From the NCBI GenBank assembly GCA_947034895.1, contig OX344761.1, positions 31,570,863 through 31,634,862 of the forward strand: a stretch of 64,000 nucleotides of DNA, read 5' to 3'. This document shows, one piece after another, positions 21,487 to 34,200 of this stretch. How positions within the stretch are numbered: position 1 is the stretch's first letter; every line of letters starts with the position of its first letter. Made by a program: the position numbers and the translations under genes. Source of the DNA: Rhytidiadelphus loreus (taxonomy: Eukaryota; Streptophyta; Bryopsida; Hypnales; Hylocomiaceae). The notes below the pieces were generated by a model that searched no databases, was not told the origin of the DNA, and worked only from the letters and a program-made list of their open reading frames with translations.

Positions 21487-22571
21487 CTGGCAGCTACTTG
21501 TTCAGGGTCAGGAGTTTGCCGATGTTGACCCGAACCCCGACTGTGCACATCATTCTTGAATTCGACGTGCATAGGAGTAAGACATAGAGCATTCCCTACG
21601 GAACCCGGCTCTACAGAAGTTCCTGCATACTCGGTGAAGCCCTCATCTTTCAAGACCTAACTAACCGGCAGCTTCAACCAGATAGACAACCGTTTGATCC
21701 CTAGCCTTACGCGTCGACAGTAAGACTTCCACTGTGCTACATTAGTTTCAGCTGCGAACTCTGCCCAATTCACTTTTTCGTGTTGAACACGGTCCAGAAC
21801 AAAGCCAATAGCGAACTCCTTGGCCACATGTGTAGGTGCATTATCCTTCTGGTAGCAGTGGCAATACAACGTCTCCGCCTCTTTCCGAAGATCTTGAGTT
21901 AGCTTCTCTGCCAAAGAGAAGCCGTTTCTTGCTTTCTCTTTCCCAAAGACTTCTTCCACTTCGTCAAGGTTGATGTTCTTCCCAATCTTGCATTTATGAC
22001 TGTTGATGCCTTCACTTGCAAGACGAAACTTCGACGCAAAATCCTCCGCAGTCATGGATGGAGGAGGGCGCTTGTCCTCCGATCTGAGGGCCGCCAATTG
22101 CTTCCTGCAATCCGATTCAGTGAATTCCCGTTTCTTCTTCCTAGTTCGTAACTGTCGTCTCATTTCGCCGTAGTCGTCGCTATCATCGTCTTGGTCCGAA
22201 GTACCTGCTTTAGGTGTGTCGGCGGCGGCATCAACGAATGTCCCTGATCCCGAGCTCTGAGTTTCTTGCATAGACGTGGAGCTCTTCTTCCGTGAAACTG
22301 GTTGCTTCTCCTTTGTCAATCTCTGAGCGCCAATGAAGGCAGTGGAGTTAGACTGGCCAACTTTTCTTTTCCTGTTCACCAATGGCACTTTTGATGTTGG
22401 TGGCGGCGACATCGTTGACGTGTCTTTCGATGTGCTGTCCTTTGTTGTAGTGGCCTTCTTCGAATGAGTAAGTTGCACGTCGCCTTCACTTTCATCTGAC
22501 TTCTCTGCACTCGGAGTTGTGTTTTCCGAACAAGGTACAGAGTGCACCGGTGTTCTCTTCATTTTCCCCAT

Positions 22572-24010
22572 CGTTGCAAGTTCCAGACAAACGAATTAGT
22601 GCGCTATTCTAATTACAACCAACAATACTATAATACTTGATAAAAGTGAGAAATACATGGCACGATCGAACAAAGTACTCATAGTACTAAAAAAGACACT
22701 AGAAGTATTACAAATTTTGAGTACTACAGCGTAATACTGCGAGAAGGTGATTAAGACAGAAGATTTCGAGATCCACTAACTGAGGAGAATAACAAAACGA
22801 CAATAGACTGAACAGAAAGAGCCTCAAGCGAAATCCCAACGAAAAAATGGTAGCCACAAAAGCATTTCAAAAGCGCAGGTGAAACATGCAAACTCCCAAT
22901 GTCATTGGTAAAGTTTCTGAACCCTAACTTGTAGACAGTGAAGAAGATGACCAGAGAAGACATTCTCCTATTTTGGCGATGGACGCACCAGAATGGGGAA
23001 AAACAGGTACTATCATAAACCCTAAACGATTCCTACCGCTCACTACTTTGCTGGCCCTAAGTACACACCAAGTACATGAGTTCAGAGCTTCATACATAAA
23101 AGAAGAAGCCATAAGCACAAAGTACTCACCAAACACAACTTGTCTTCACCTAAGTACACACCAAGTACATGAGTTCAGAGCTTCATACATAAAAGAAGAA
23201 GCCATAAGCATAAAGTACTCACCAAACACAACTTATCTTCACAAAAGCAGATTGAGGACGAACCCTAAACCGAATGTGAGTGCGCTCCACGCCGTAGGTT
23301 GAAGATCGACCTTCACCCTGTAGGCTGACGACGAAGTACTCGACTGATACGAGTTTGCATTTAGCTGCAGGCTGAGAATCGAGTATGCCGCATCCACGGA
23401 GAAAACAGTGTGTGACCTTCGTAATGTGCCCACCGCTTCGTGTGCGCCACCTGTGAGTGCTAGCGTCGTGGGAAAAAACTACACTGTTCCTAAACACTGA
23501 ACCCTAGCAGATTCAGTACGAAACATGACCCTAATTACATCGATCCTTGTCTTCCCTCAACAACCATGAACAATAGACTAAAGCCACTAACTCCAAACAA
23601 GTCATGAAGTTTAGAAACTTAGAAAAGAAGGACGAAAACTGAAAGACAAGGTACATTCAAAACCTAGCTTCCCATGCAAGCACAAACGCTGGAGAGAGTA
23701 TTGCGAAACCCTAGCTTCATGTGGAAGCCCAACAGACAGAAATTAGGAAATCGGAAGGTTCCACATTCGAAATGGTCAAATGCAATGTTTCCCTCCAAAA
23801 CATTGCCATCTCAGCCTCTGACAAGGCTCCACGTGTCAGTAGGAAAAGGGGACTTCTGACAAGTGACACAATTGTAGTTCGGCCACATTAATTGGGAGGA
23901 CCGCACCTCTAGGAGACATGGCGACTGTGTAGAAGATCTGCAGTACCATCGACGGTCCACAGTGCATTGCATTTGGCCCTTCTAGTACTCATAGTACTCG
24001 TAGTACTGGG
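22572..24010. promoter_or_regulatory. Upstream region of the RING gene: telo-box motifs and GTAC repeats
   Basis: No gene. ACCCTA-type telo-box motifs (CCCTAA or CCCTAG) lie near 22,921, 23,020, 23,263, 23,502, 23,528 and 23,709. In plants these often sit in promoters. AGTACT words are frequent up to a last cluster at about 23,980-24,007. I found no convincing terminus or TATA box. Confidence 0.4.
23056..23242. repeat. Two tandem copies of a 93-bp unit
   Basis: Copies start at 23056 and 23149 with CCTAAGTACACACCAAGTAC. They differ at only two positions that I can see. Both lie in the GTAC-rich region. Confidence 0.9.
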
Positions 24011-25661
24011 CAGGAAAATCGCAGTTTTTGACCAAACGCTACCAAAATCGTTCGGTCTTTCTTGCAGTCACCCATAAGAAGAAGGCCCTCAATCCATGGA
24101 TCACTGTTTTAGTGTATTTTGATCACTTCTTACTCTTTGAGAATTTTAGCCATAAATATGATGTTTTTGAATGTAAGCCAAACTAATGAAATCATTAGAT
24201 GAGATTTTGGTGAAGTAGCGGGCTGCGAGTTTCCATGTATTCCCAAATGCTGGGAACTCTGTCACACATGATGCTGATGTGGTCGAGAGACAACCACATC
24301 AGCAATTATTAAAAAAATATTTTTTTAATATTTTTTATTTTTTATTCTTTTAATATTTTTTTTTCTGGCAGCACAGGTTGGTTCCCAACAATGGGAACCA
24401 ACTTGAAATGGCCCTCCCTAAGGTTGAATCCCATGTAATGGAAGTTTGTCAATTGTAGGGGATTTCTAGCATTATAGTGCCAAATTGCACCCTAAAAAAT
24501 AATTTGGCTAAAAAATGGCAACAAACCATGCAGTTTTTCACCATAAAATTTCAAATTCAAAAAACACTCTTGAATGAAAACATAATTATGCACTTGTCAT
24601 TGGTGCTAATTTGATATAATTAATAGGAAAAACACACTTGAAAAGGCTTAGGCACTTAGGGGTTAACAAAAGAGTAGTTTAGAGACTCTTTAGGGCCAAT
24701 TGGGTAGCACACTCCAAAAATTCATAATAAATCCATACTTTGTCAAAAAATAAAATTTCAACTGCTCTCTCTACTTCTCACATTATTTTGTGTTTATATG
24801 GGAAAAACTTTTTAAAAATTCAACAATGTCAAGAAGGCAAACCAATCATTCTCCCCATCAACAATTGGTTTACTATGTAAAGTATATCACCAAATTTCAA
24901 CAATGTTAGGCATTTTAGCATATGTCATATTGAGTAGGAGGGTCTCTGGTCAAAGAATAAAAAGAATAAATATTGCACTAATTTTTGCTAATTTTCATCA
25001 AGTTTGGAATTAGTAAAAATTAAAGAAGTATAGATCATAATCTGGTTTGTTTTCAATGTACCTATTTCCAAGAAGTCCACAACTAAAAGGTGTTATTAAA
25101 AGGTGTCAATGTGTTATTTGTCATACAACAATGAAGTTGCTAAACTACCTCATATTCCCTTCATTCACAAAAATAAGTTGACCTATAAGGTAGACAAGCC
25201 TATTACCACCTTAACCCCTAAATGATTTGGACTATGTTTTCACCAAAATTGATCTAAAACTGCCATTTCTAGGACAAGTATCAAATTGTAGAAAAAAAAC
25301 ATTTCTAGCCATATGATCTTGTAATATGTCAATTTGAGAAGATGAGGAAAAAATTTCAGATATTCTTGCCATGTAGATTACAAGATACTAGTGTTTGAAG
25401 TGACAACGTTCCATTTGTAGTGAGTTGCCCTAAATTGCTATGTTGCAAAAAAATGCAATTTGGGCATTTAAGGGTTAATTTGCAATCTGAATATCTTGGG
25501 GCCAACTCCAAAAGAGGCACCTAAGTTATTTTTCAAAGGTATGCCCTTGTTTCACAAATCAAATCCAAATGAAATTATAATTTTAAGATGAAAATTGTAA
25601 TTTCTATGAATTTATGAAATGGTTTGTCTTGAAATTACCAAATTGCCCATAGAATGTAGTA
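24011..25661. other. AT-rich gene-free stretch
   Basis: No coding region, RNA gene or complete mobile element is recognised. It has T/A homopolymer runs (about 24,308-24,364). The composition shifts to AT-rich here and stays so to about 44,200. Confidence 0.4.
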
Positions 25662-26179
25662 CTCCCTCCGTCCCATAATGATCTTCTTGTTGGCTCTAAT
25701 TTTTTGTGATCTTCCTATTGCATTTGTGATGTTGTAAATTGGTCAGATTCAATTTTTGATTGCTCTCTAGGATCAACAAAACAATTTTGAGGAATAGCTC
25801 CCCCTCCATCCATTCAATCATCAATCAAAAGACACATGAAATGATTCAAGGGGTCAATCAACATTGTTCAATTTTATTTTTTGCATCTCTTTGAGTACTG
25901 TCTAATTGAAAGAGAAGAAACTTTTGGAGTCAATATTGAGGTCCACATATGGACTTTGGCTTATTCTAAATGCCCATAAATTATAACCTCATACTCAACA
26001 ACTATATGCCCACTGGTACTATTTAAAAATGCCCAAAAAATTATACTTTTCAATAATTTAAAACTGCACTTTGAAAACTAAACTCTACCTACTATGCGAA
26101 ATGGGTCTTAAAAAAGTTATTTTTAGCCTTAATCTGGAACATTTTGTCGAACAAGATGATCATTTTGGGACATAGGGAG
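25662..26179. mobile_element. Stowaway-type (Tc1/mariner) miniature element, 518 bp
   Basis: Begins CTCCCTCCGTCCC and ends with the inverted partner GGGACATAGGGAG. The terminal repeat covers about 22 bp with a few mismatches. TA dinucleotides flank both ends (25660-25661 and 26180-26181), the Tc1/mariner target. No coding sequence. A relative in opposite orientation lies at 39812-40367. Confidence 0.88.
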
Positions 26180-26181
26180 TA

Positions 26182-26695
26182 ATAAACATCCCATAAACAA
26201 CTCATGATGGCCTTTTTATGTACCTAATGGCACTTAAGTACTCACCAATATATGATTGACAAGATTATACCCCTTGTAGACATTAATGCACTAATTTTGT
26301 TGTAAAATTGAATGAATTTGAATGTTTTTTAGATAAAATTAGGTCAGTCTACCACATTGTGCATTCTGCAAATACAACCATTGTTAGAAATAGATGTTAT
26401 ATATATCTTTTTAGTTTGACTTGCTCTACCATGTGCACTAAGGATGCTTGTATAAGATAATTCAACTAAGGTGAACTGCCCATTACCGCCATCCACCCAA
26501 TTCCGACACCTAGAGAATCGTCCCATTTGTGTCAGTGATCCACCTATTACCATAATTTTACCAACCTATAATCATAATGGTAATAGACTTGAAAAGCGGA
26601 CACGGTAACCCACACTTTAACTAGGGTCTACTCATGCTTTAACATTTCACCTTTGAAAAATCACTGAAAATTCAATTCTTGTCAGGATGTCTTCA
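26182..26695. other. Gene-free stretch
   Basis: Nothing is recognised. The sequence becomes less AT-rich toward the 48-bp repeat that follows. Confidence 0.35.
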
Positions 26696-26743
26696 TCAGC
26701 TCTTTCGATCATCATTCACTGAACAGTCAATTTTTTGCTTGAG
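26696..26743 (+). repeat. 48-bp direct repeat, first copy
   Basis: Starts TCAGCTCTTTCGATCATC and ends TTGCTTGAG. An exact second copy lies at 28182-28229. The 1.44 kb between them contains no recognised gene. The first copy is followed by GTAACTG, which looks like a splice donor. Confidence 0.95.
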
Positions 26744-28181
26744 GTAACTGTGCACACTGTCGGTCACTGCATGCGCTACAAGTTACACATGGCCAATTCT
26801 TCCGTGCATACACAGGAACCAGGCATATCTACTCCAGGAGTACATTCAAGGAAATTGCATGTACCTCACAGAGACACTCTAGAGGAGGCGATCCTCAAAC
26901 CCGTCCGCCATCCTCAGTTCCCTATTTCCTTGAATGATAGCTAGGCCGGATGAGTACGTAGACTAGAGCCCGCCGAAAAAATAAAAGGCAGGAGTAGTTC
27001 GATCTTTGCCAGTGTTGCTTGTTTTGAACCAACAAGATTTATTATTTAGTAGCAGCTTCTAGTGGCAGACATCATCGTGAGATCATGAGACACACCGAAC
27101 GCGTCTCATTTGTTTATCCACAAGGAAGGTATACTCTGTTCCCATGTGGGATTCAACAAAGTATTTCCAGGTTTTTCCCCGAATACGAAGGAAATTTTAT
27201 GCGGTAAAAATTTCACCATTACCACATAGTGATATCCAAATTGATGGTTTACCATTACCTCATGGTAATGACCAACTTCATGGTCTAGGATTATCACATT
27301 GTATTCCAGTACTGGATTGTTCAACTACATAGTGAATAATAGGAGCTAATCTGATGATGCAGAAAGATGGATACATTCTTACACATATGTGACATGAGGG
27401 AAAGACCTTTAGGTTTCCCACTTTCTCAATAGGGAAAAGCCTGTATCTTCCTTGTGGTGTTAGAGAGACTTGTTTATTATACTTGATGGGAGTCTCAACG
27501 AAGACAATGCTTATGGGATAATTTCCTCAACAAAGAACCACAAGGTAAAATCACATTTTCCTTGCAAAATTTTTCACTATAAGGAAAATATACAAAACTT
27601 TGCCTCTTCGTGTTTCATGTAATTCTGGAATTCACAGTTTACCACAGGGTGTAGTGATATTACCCGTTTGTGAACAGTGAATTGTGGGAAACGTATTACC
27701 TTTTGCCTTGTGGTGCATCGGGTAAAGCTTGCTACCTTCCCTGTGATCGTAGTGCAGTGGATGTCTTTGAATGATTGTCGAGTACACGATGTTGAAACCG
27801 ACTCACGGTGTTGACGATCGGTCTTCCGGAGGACGTTGTGTGGATGTTCTGAGTCGCCCTGCTGTAAGGATGCAAGGTGAGATTGGGGATGGACATCACC
27901 TTAGTTCTTTGTGAACTAGTATGTACGTTCTTCCTAGTCAAGAGTCCTGGCTTAGTTAGACCTCTCGTTTCAGTTTTGCTTTCTGTCTTTAATTTGCCAA
28001 ATTAGTGCTCCGCTTTGTGATCTTTCTGGTTGCATCGGTCCTCTATGTTAGAATGGCAGGTTTAATTCAAAGCACCAGAGGTATGACGTACGTTCAAGTG
28101 CGCGGAGCTCTTGAAGCTAGGGCTGTTATCGATCTTGAAATGATTTCGTCATTTTAGCGAGTGTGACGATGTGTGTTGGTC
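26744..28181. other. Unassigned segment between 48-bp direct repeats
   Basis: It has less AT bias than its surroundings. It contains small palindromes around ATTACC/GGTAAT (about 27,215-27,300), such as CCATTACCTCATGGTAATG. No open frame resembles a known protein. It could be a small mobile element, a captured gene fragment or an intron-like segment. Confidence 0.35.
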
Positions 28182-28229
28182 TCAGCTCTTTCGATCATCA
28201 TTCACTGAACAGTCAATTTTTTGCTTGAG
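28182..28229 (+). repeat. 48-bp direct repeat, second copy
   Basis: Identical to 26696-26743. Flanking bases differ on both sides. Confidence 0.95.
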
Positions 28230-31200
28230 TGACAGAACTCGACCGGTATAGATTGGTCGGAGGCGGTTGTGGTAAACCTATTTGGAAGTCATCAATATTG
28301 AGGCAGGGTGAGTGCCTTCCCTTTTTTATAATGTAGACGGGGGTTATTACTTTAGTTTATGAAATTAACATCTTAGTCGTTGCATGTCACTGCTGAGCGC
28401 CGAGGAGTTGCAAATCTCGTCGAAATTTCTGGTCACTAGTGTCCTGAAATATGGTTTATTTTGACAGATGCCACTCTTTCTTCTCTTTTTGTAGCAAAAT
28501 CTTCTAGATAGCTTTCACAAACTCACTATCAGTAGACGTATATCGCCAAGAGAAGACACTATAAGCCATTACATGGAATTGCCGTATCAACTTGAAAGAT
28601 TCTTGATCTTGATTTAGGAAGTGCTGTCACTGTCAGTCGTGGCGCGCCATTACTGACAATGCCTGATTGATAGTCCGTCACTGAATGTTTTAGCATCGAC
28701 AAGGGTAATCAAATATCGACTTTAATTTCTGTCGTTGATAGCAAGTTTGCAGGTGAGTCGAGATATGGCATGTCTGGAGTTTAACTCAAACAAGATCGAA
28801 GGTTGTCTTGCACCGGATGATACTGGAGCAAATCGAGGAGTGCCGCCACGGTACGCAAGGTGCGAAGTCTCGAAATCAAATTTTTTTATCATCCTGCATC
28901 CGGCCATAGGGAACTTGAGAAAGCATTCCGGCATTGACTTGCACCCGTCTGTAGGCAGCTTTAAAAGGGGACGTAGGGAGTGAATATCTTTCGATATTGG
29001 AGGTGCTAGGGAAGTCAAAAACGTGATGGCAGGTCCTACACCCAGCAACAACACTGCAGGGGGCCATGCTCAACAGAAAACCCTAAGTACATAGATAAAT
29101 CTGTAGATATAGCTTAATGGTTTTGCTCCCACCTATACATTTCCAATACTGTGACTTTCCAGTAAGTTACATTGTGGTATATTAGCTTATTATTACGGGA
29201 TTACTATTGTATATTGTGGTGTAAATTATTGTCCACAACTTGGAATGCAATGAATTCTTATCATTTGATGCAATGTAAAATTTCTAAAGTCTCTATTCAA
29301 GCTAACATAAATTGCATTGAAACGAACACAAAATCATGATAGAACCATTATAGTTCATAGTGGAATTTGGATTCAAAACAGGTGAATGAAAATGCTTAGT
29401 AGATGTTTAAGTACGAGTCATGTCAACAAAGTAAGATCTTGAAAATACCAAGATGGAAAGAAAGAAGAATCTATTATAACCTCTATTACTTTTAATTTTC
29501 TATTTGTAATTTCTTCATCTATTTGTAATTTAACCTCAAGCAAGACAAAAAGAAAAATAGACTCTTTCTATTATGCTCATAGTTGCATGTGAAAAAAATT
29601 TACAATTTTAAAGGTTTCCAGAATTAACAAGAAGTGATTCACTTAGTAGAATTAGTTTACTAAAATCTTACCAAAATTGAACTATTAGTTTACTATTACT
29701 TTAGACTTTGTATCCTTTTCAAAAACATTTTTGATTCTCCTATGAAAGATTGATCATTTATAAATTCTTCTAACTCATTATTGGTGGTAGTGTTTGGGAA
29801 ACTTTTTGAATTTTACCAACTAATTTCCTTCAATATTCATGTTGAATCAAAATCTGAAGAGTGGTTATTTTCTCTATTTTTTACTCTAAATAAAAAATTT
29901 ATGAATATTTTCATCGGATTTTTGCCGATGTTTCAATTTGTAATTGAATTTCTTCTGGCTAATTTGAACTAGGTGCTGGGTTTTTTCGATCATTCATTGG
30001 AGGTAGAAATGAAGTTGGAGAGATTTGTGAATTCAATTTTCAAAGATATTATTATTATTGAATATGTGACGAATGTATTGTCCACTACTAAAATATTGAC
30101 AAGATTTTGTCCAATATTTAAATTCTACTTGTGATTTAATTCATTGCAAGTAGATAAGGTTTGCAAAGCTTTTAATTGACATGTAGCATAGGTTCTAAAT
30201 TAATGAAACTACTTAGTATAGTTATCGTTATAATAATACATATGAATGAAACTTCCACCTCCAATTAAATATCTCTAATATTATATTTTCCATTGTTTAT
30301 TGGAAAATGACAAGAGAATTTATTTGATGTTTAGAACTTTATTATTTTCTCCAAAGAGTAAATTTTTAACATTGGTTTTATATTTGATACTCTATGCATG
30401 TTTGCTCTCTGAAAAAATTTGACGCTAAAATTCTAACTTAAAACATACATATTGAAAGATAATTAACTTGAGTTATTATGTGGGAAAAAAAATAGAAAGT
30501 TGGAGAAGAAAATGTTGTCTTCTATAGAGAATTGTTGCCTAAAGTTGGCTAGTGATCAAGTAGTTAGTATTTATTAGTCACTACTACCAAATTTGACTAG
30601 TGATCAAGTAGTTACTACCATAAGTGTTCAAAGCACAAGATTACTACATCACTACCAAGCCTATAATAATTTGTTGAAATTGAGAACTGGTAGATGTTGA
30701 AGGTAAAGATTCTCCTTAAGATTTTAAAAAGAAATCTACCATATGTGAAGGTTTGATTTGGCACCTAAGTGCCCAAATTGAGTTTCTATGTTAGATTTAC
30801 AAGGGGCCACATCACTTTAGACCATTCACAACATGACACACATTCCATTTTTAAAAATGACATAATTTCTACTGAATTTGACCTTTGTGTAGAGTAGTTT
30901 TCAACGATCTACATTTAGAATTTTTTTTCCATTGATTTTTTTCCCATGAAAAGAAATTTAAAAAGAAATTTGATTTTTTGGAGTCCATGTTTAGAATTAT
31001 TTTCCATTGCACTTGCCCTATAGTATATGACTTTGGGGTCAAATTGGCCTTGACTCATCTTGAAACCTTCATGGCGTTTAGTATAATTCAACATGGATCC
31101 AAAGTAAAGTAGGTGACTCTAAAATTGACTTGGCTCTAAAAGCGATTTCTAACACATAGGTTCATTTTGATTTCTTCAATGTACCAGCAATGTACATTTA

Positions 31201-34200
31201 AAGAGGGGGGCGCTTTTAGAAACCACTGCGTTTCAACTTCAAAAATTTGTAACTAATTCCATGAAGGTCCAAAAAATATGAAACGACTTGGATTAGATGC
31301 CAATTCTATTTTTCTTCCTAAGAAAATTTACTGAAAGTTGTTTCAAGGAGTTTAGCTTTCCCGGAAATGCAATCAGCTCTTATAAGGTCACTTAAGAACC
31401 TCCTACGTACCTTAGAGACAAGTGGCGTATGATGGAAAGTAGCTACTTTTGTGTCTTCTTTCGAACGCCATTATAAATTATTCACACGCATGAGGCGATT
31501 ACACTATCCAGCTGGCAGTTTGCAATTGTGTGCATGCTCTGCTTGAAGTATGGAGGTCACATGGGTGGGGATTTCATTGAAACGATAACATGCCAAAGGA
31601 GAAGGAAAAGTAAAATTTCACAATCCAAGAATACTATAATAGGATTTGTTGGAAAACTCTTAATTATAATTATATTTATTTTTAGACTGCGACGAAAAAA
31701 ATTAAATTATCAAACTCAACTAACGGTACTATATTTTCAAATTTAAATTGCAATGCTAAGAATTTTCTTTAAAAAATATTGAATCAACGGTTGGCATGCC
31801 AAATTTCAAAACAAACTATTATGCCATTATCGCCATTGCGATGTTATTTGTCATAACCACAAAAGTGAAGGCTAAGTAAAATAAAGTAAACCTAATTTCC
31901 TGATTTTCTTAATTCATAAAAATTTTAAAATTCAATATCTTTTCTATTGTGATTTGGAACACCACAAAACAAGTTTGTGCATCTTTCTACACTAAGGGCT
32001 TTCGGATGGTACCAAAAATGTGATTAGGGGATGTATGATTTTGTAGATCTCACCATAACAAATAAAACAAATAAACAAAACAAACAACATCACTTAAGGT
32101 ATAAATTTGTTTTTTTTCAAGCAAAAAGTCTCTTTGCAACCAATGTATTGGGAAAATTGTCAACCAATGTAGGATGAAATAATTAAAATTTTCAAATTTC
32201 TAGTTCAAAATCAAACTTCATATGACAAACTTCATATGACTTGACGTTGTATACTTATTCTAGATTTTTTTTAATTCAAAATATAAAAAAAGGACTACAT
32301 AAAGAAAGTAAATGAAAAAAAATCATAATAAATAGTTATGAATATTGGTTTATTGGGCTCAAATTCCTAAAAGGATGATCATTCCTCATAATGAATCAAT
32401 GGTAGGCTTTTAATGACAACACAAAGGACAAAGCTCAATGTTGTGTTTTATGGAATTTAGTAACCAACACTAAAACTCGATCATTTGGTCTTGTGACCTT
32501 TTTTAATTTGGAAGAAAATGTAAAAACTTATTGTTTACCACCGGATGATAAAATTTGAATTCTTATTTTTAGAATTGAAGATCCCAAAATAGTGAGGAGA
32601 GGTCATAAAATGTAAAATTATCCCTATTGTAAATGACCTAGTGACCATTCAACATATACAATAAATCTTGGGTAGTTGTGTACAAAGTCAATTTTAATTG
32701 AATGTTTACAAAAAACTTAACAAAAGGTGTGGACATATACCTCCTTGGTGGGAATATTTTTTTGCAATCAAGTGAACATATCAAAAGTTATGTTACCGTA
32801 AATTGTTGATTTAGTCAAGCAAGGTCAGGATTTTTTTTAACTTCAAACATTTAAATCTTTCAATCTATGTGGACAAAGTTTTTGAAAATTTTCCACGCAT
32901 TCTCAAGTTAGTCTAATACAATTTTATACTAAAATATTTTTTACTCTCTACTCTAAAATGTGGAAGTTTTTGACATTATTTCCTAAAATGTACCTTGGTC
33001 CTTAACGAATTAATGACCTCAAATATGAAGCAAGTTCTTACAATTATCCCCCATTCATCTAGATGTGGTGAAAGTGACCAGAAGACCTTATGAACTCTAG
33101 CCATGACCAAATATGTAGGCTCTAATTTTGAAACTTTATCTTGAACATTAAGAACACACAAAATAAAATGATAAACTTTCTCAGTACTTTAAAGTGTAGT
33201 AAATGTTACAATTTTGGGAAAATGTTTATACTCAATATCGTTCCGATATTGTAAGTCTAGGATCATTATTGAATCTTTACAGTACCGAATAACAACAGTT
33301 CAAGCAATGCATGCAACACACGTGTATACAGACAAAAGCTCTAACTTCCGTCTTATTGCTGCCAACCTAAATTAAAAAATCTTCATGTACTTGCCAAAAC
33401 AATTGTTACACGTGTAAAAGGTGCATTTAATAGAATATCGGTATGTGAAAAAGGTTGGTAACTTAATAAATCTCCTATTCAATTAAATGTAACTCTCCAA
33501 TTTTACAATTGAGGTAACTGAACCTAATTGCAACTTGTTTCTATTACTAAATCTTGCATATGATTGTCAAGAAAGTCCAACCTTTACTAACCCCTTCAAG
33601 ACCAAGGTCTTTTTTTTGTGAATAAACACTCAAATTTGCCATTTCTACATCAAAGAGTAAAAAAATTTGAAAATTGCTTTTTTTTTTGGCACATGTAACC
33701 ATAGGATCTTATGTCTAATTAGTATGAGAATGTGTGAAAACAAATTCAGAATTTTGACCACACAAATTGCAAGATATTTGCGTTTAAGGTGAAAAAACAA
33801 GTTTTTCAACACATTGCAGGATTAGATTATTTGACTTTGAACCATCTTAAATTAAATTTTTTGCACTACAAAGTTTTGAGCTTTAAACCTTTATTGTGGA
33901 GATTTGATTTGAGAGTCTAGGAAAGAAGAAAAATTCAAAAAAACTTAAGTTTTATTCGTTAAAAAATTACTAAGTAGACGTAAATATAAAGAAGAAGGAA
34001 AATCCAAATTATTAATATCTCTAAAATGGAATTAAAACTCACTAATCCCAATGGTGAGATTTTCTAGGAAGTAAACTAAACCATGTGGAACTTTTTTTTT
34101 AAATCATAAAAATTGCATTTAGAAATAGATCTTACAAATTATTTCTTCAAGAAGATTCTTAAATTGCCTCCAAAACAAGATTGTCCATAACTTTCTCATG

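Larger units (their letters stand above)
2239..22571 (-). pseudogene. Coiled-coil plus RING-finger protein gene, split by a nested insertion
   Basis: Exon 1 (22571-21487) begins MGKMKRTPVHS. It has a Ser/Thr/Lys-rich, probably disordered N-terminus, an acidic patch, a basic RTRKKKRE run and a conserved-looking globular block (FTESDCRKQL to RLGIKRL). It ends at a GTAAAT donor. Exon 2 starts at 20733 after a CTACAG acceptor with agreeing phase. It encodes a heptad-like coiled coil (VRKLVQKFEAKVERYENEV) and then runs into the TTGTG duplication at 20520-20524. Skipping 2841-20519, the frame continues without a break at 2835 and ends at 2239 with a C-terminal RING-like zinc finger (ECCICSYGF, CSCQHVYHPWC, then NNVTC). 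Two in-frame TAG codons (21657-21659 and 2440-2442) have open sequence of the same character on both sides. Without the insertion the product would be about 631 residues. Family unknown; ubiquitin ligase activity is inference from the RING pattern only. Confidence 0.7.

Noticed and set aside
24100..24120. TTTTAGTG at about 24,104-24,111 as a CACTA terminus for the GTAC-rich unit
   Set aside because: Its reverse complement starts CACTA but continues AAACAGTG rather than a CAAGAAAA-type end, and no partner end or duplication is visible in the window.
28722..29054. 110-codon open frame on the minus strand
   Set aside because: No recognisable motif, overlapping open frames on the other strand and no splice or context support.
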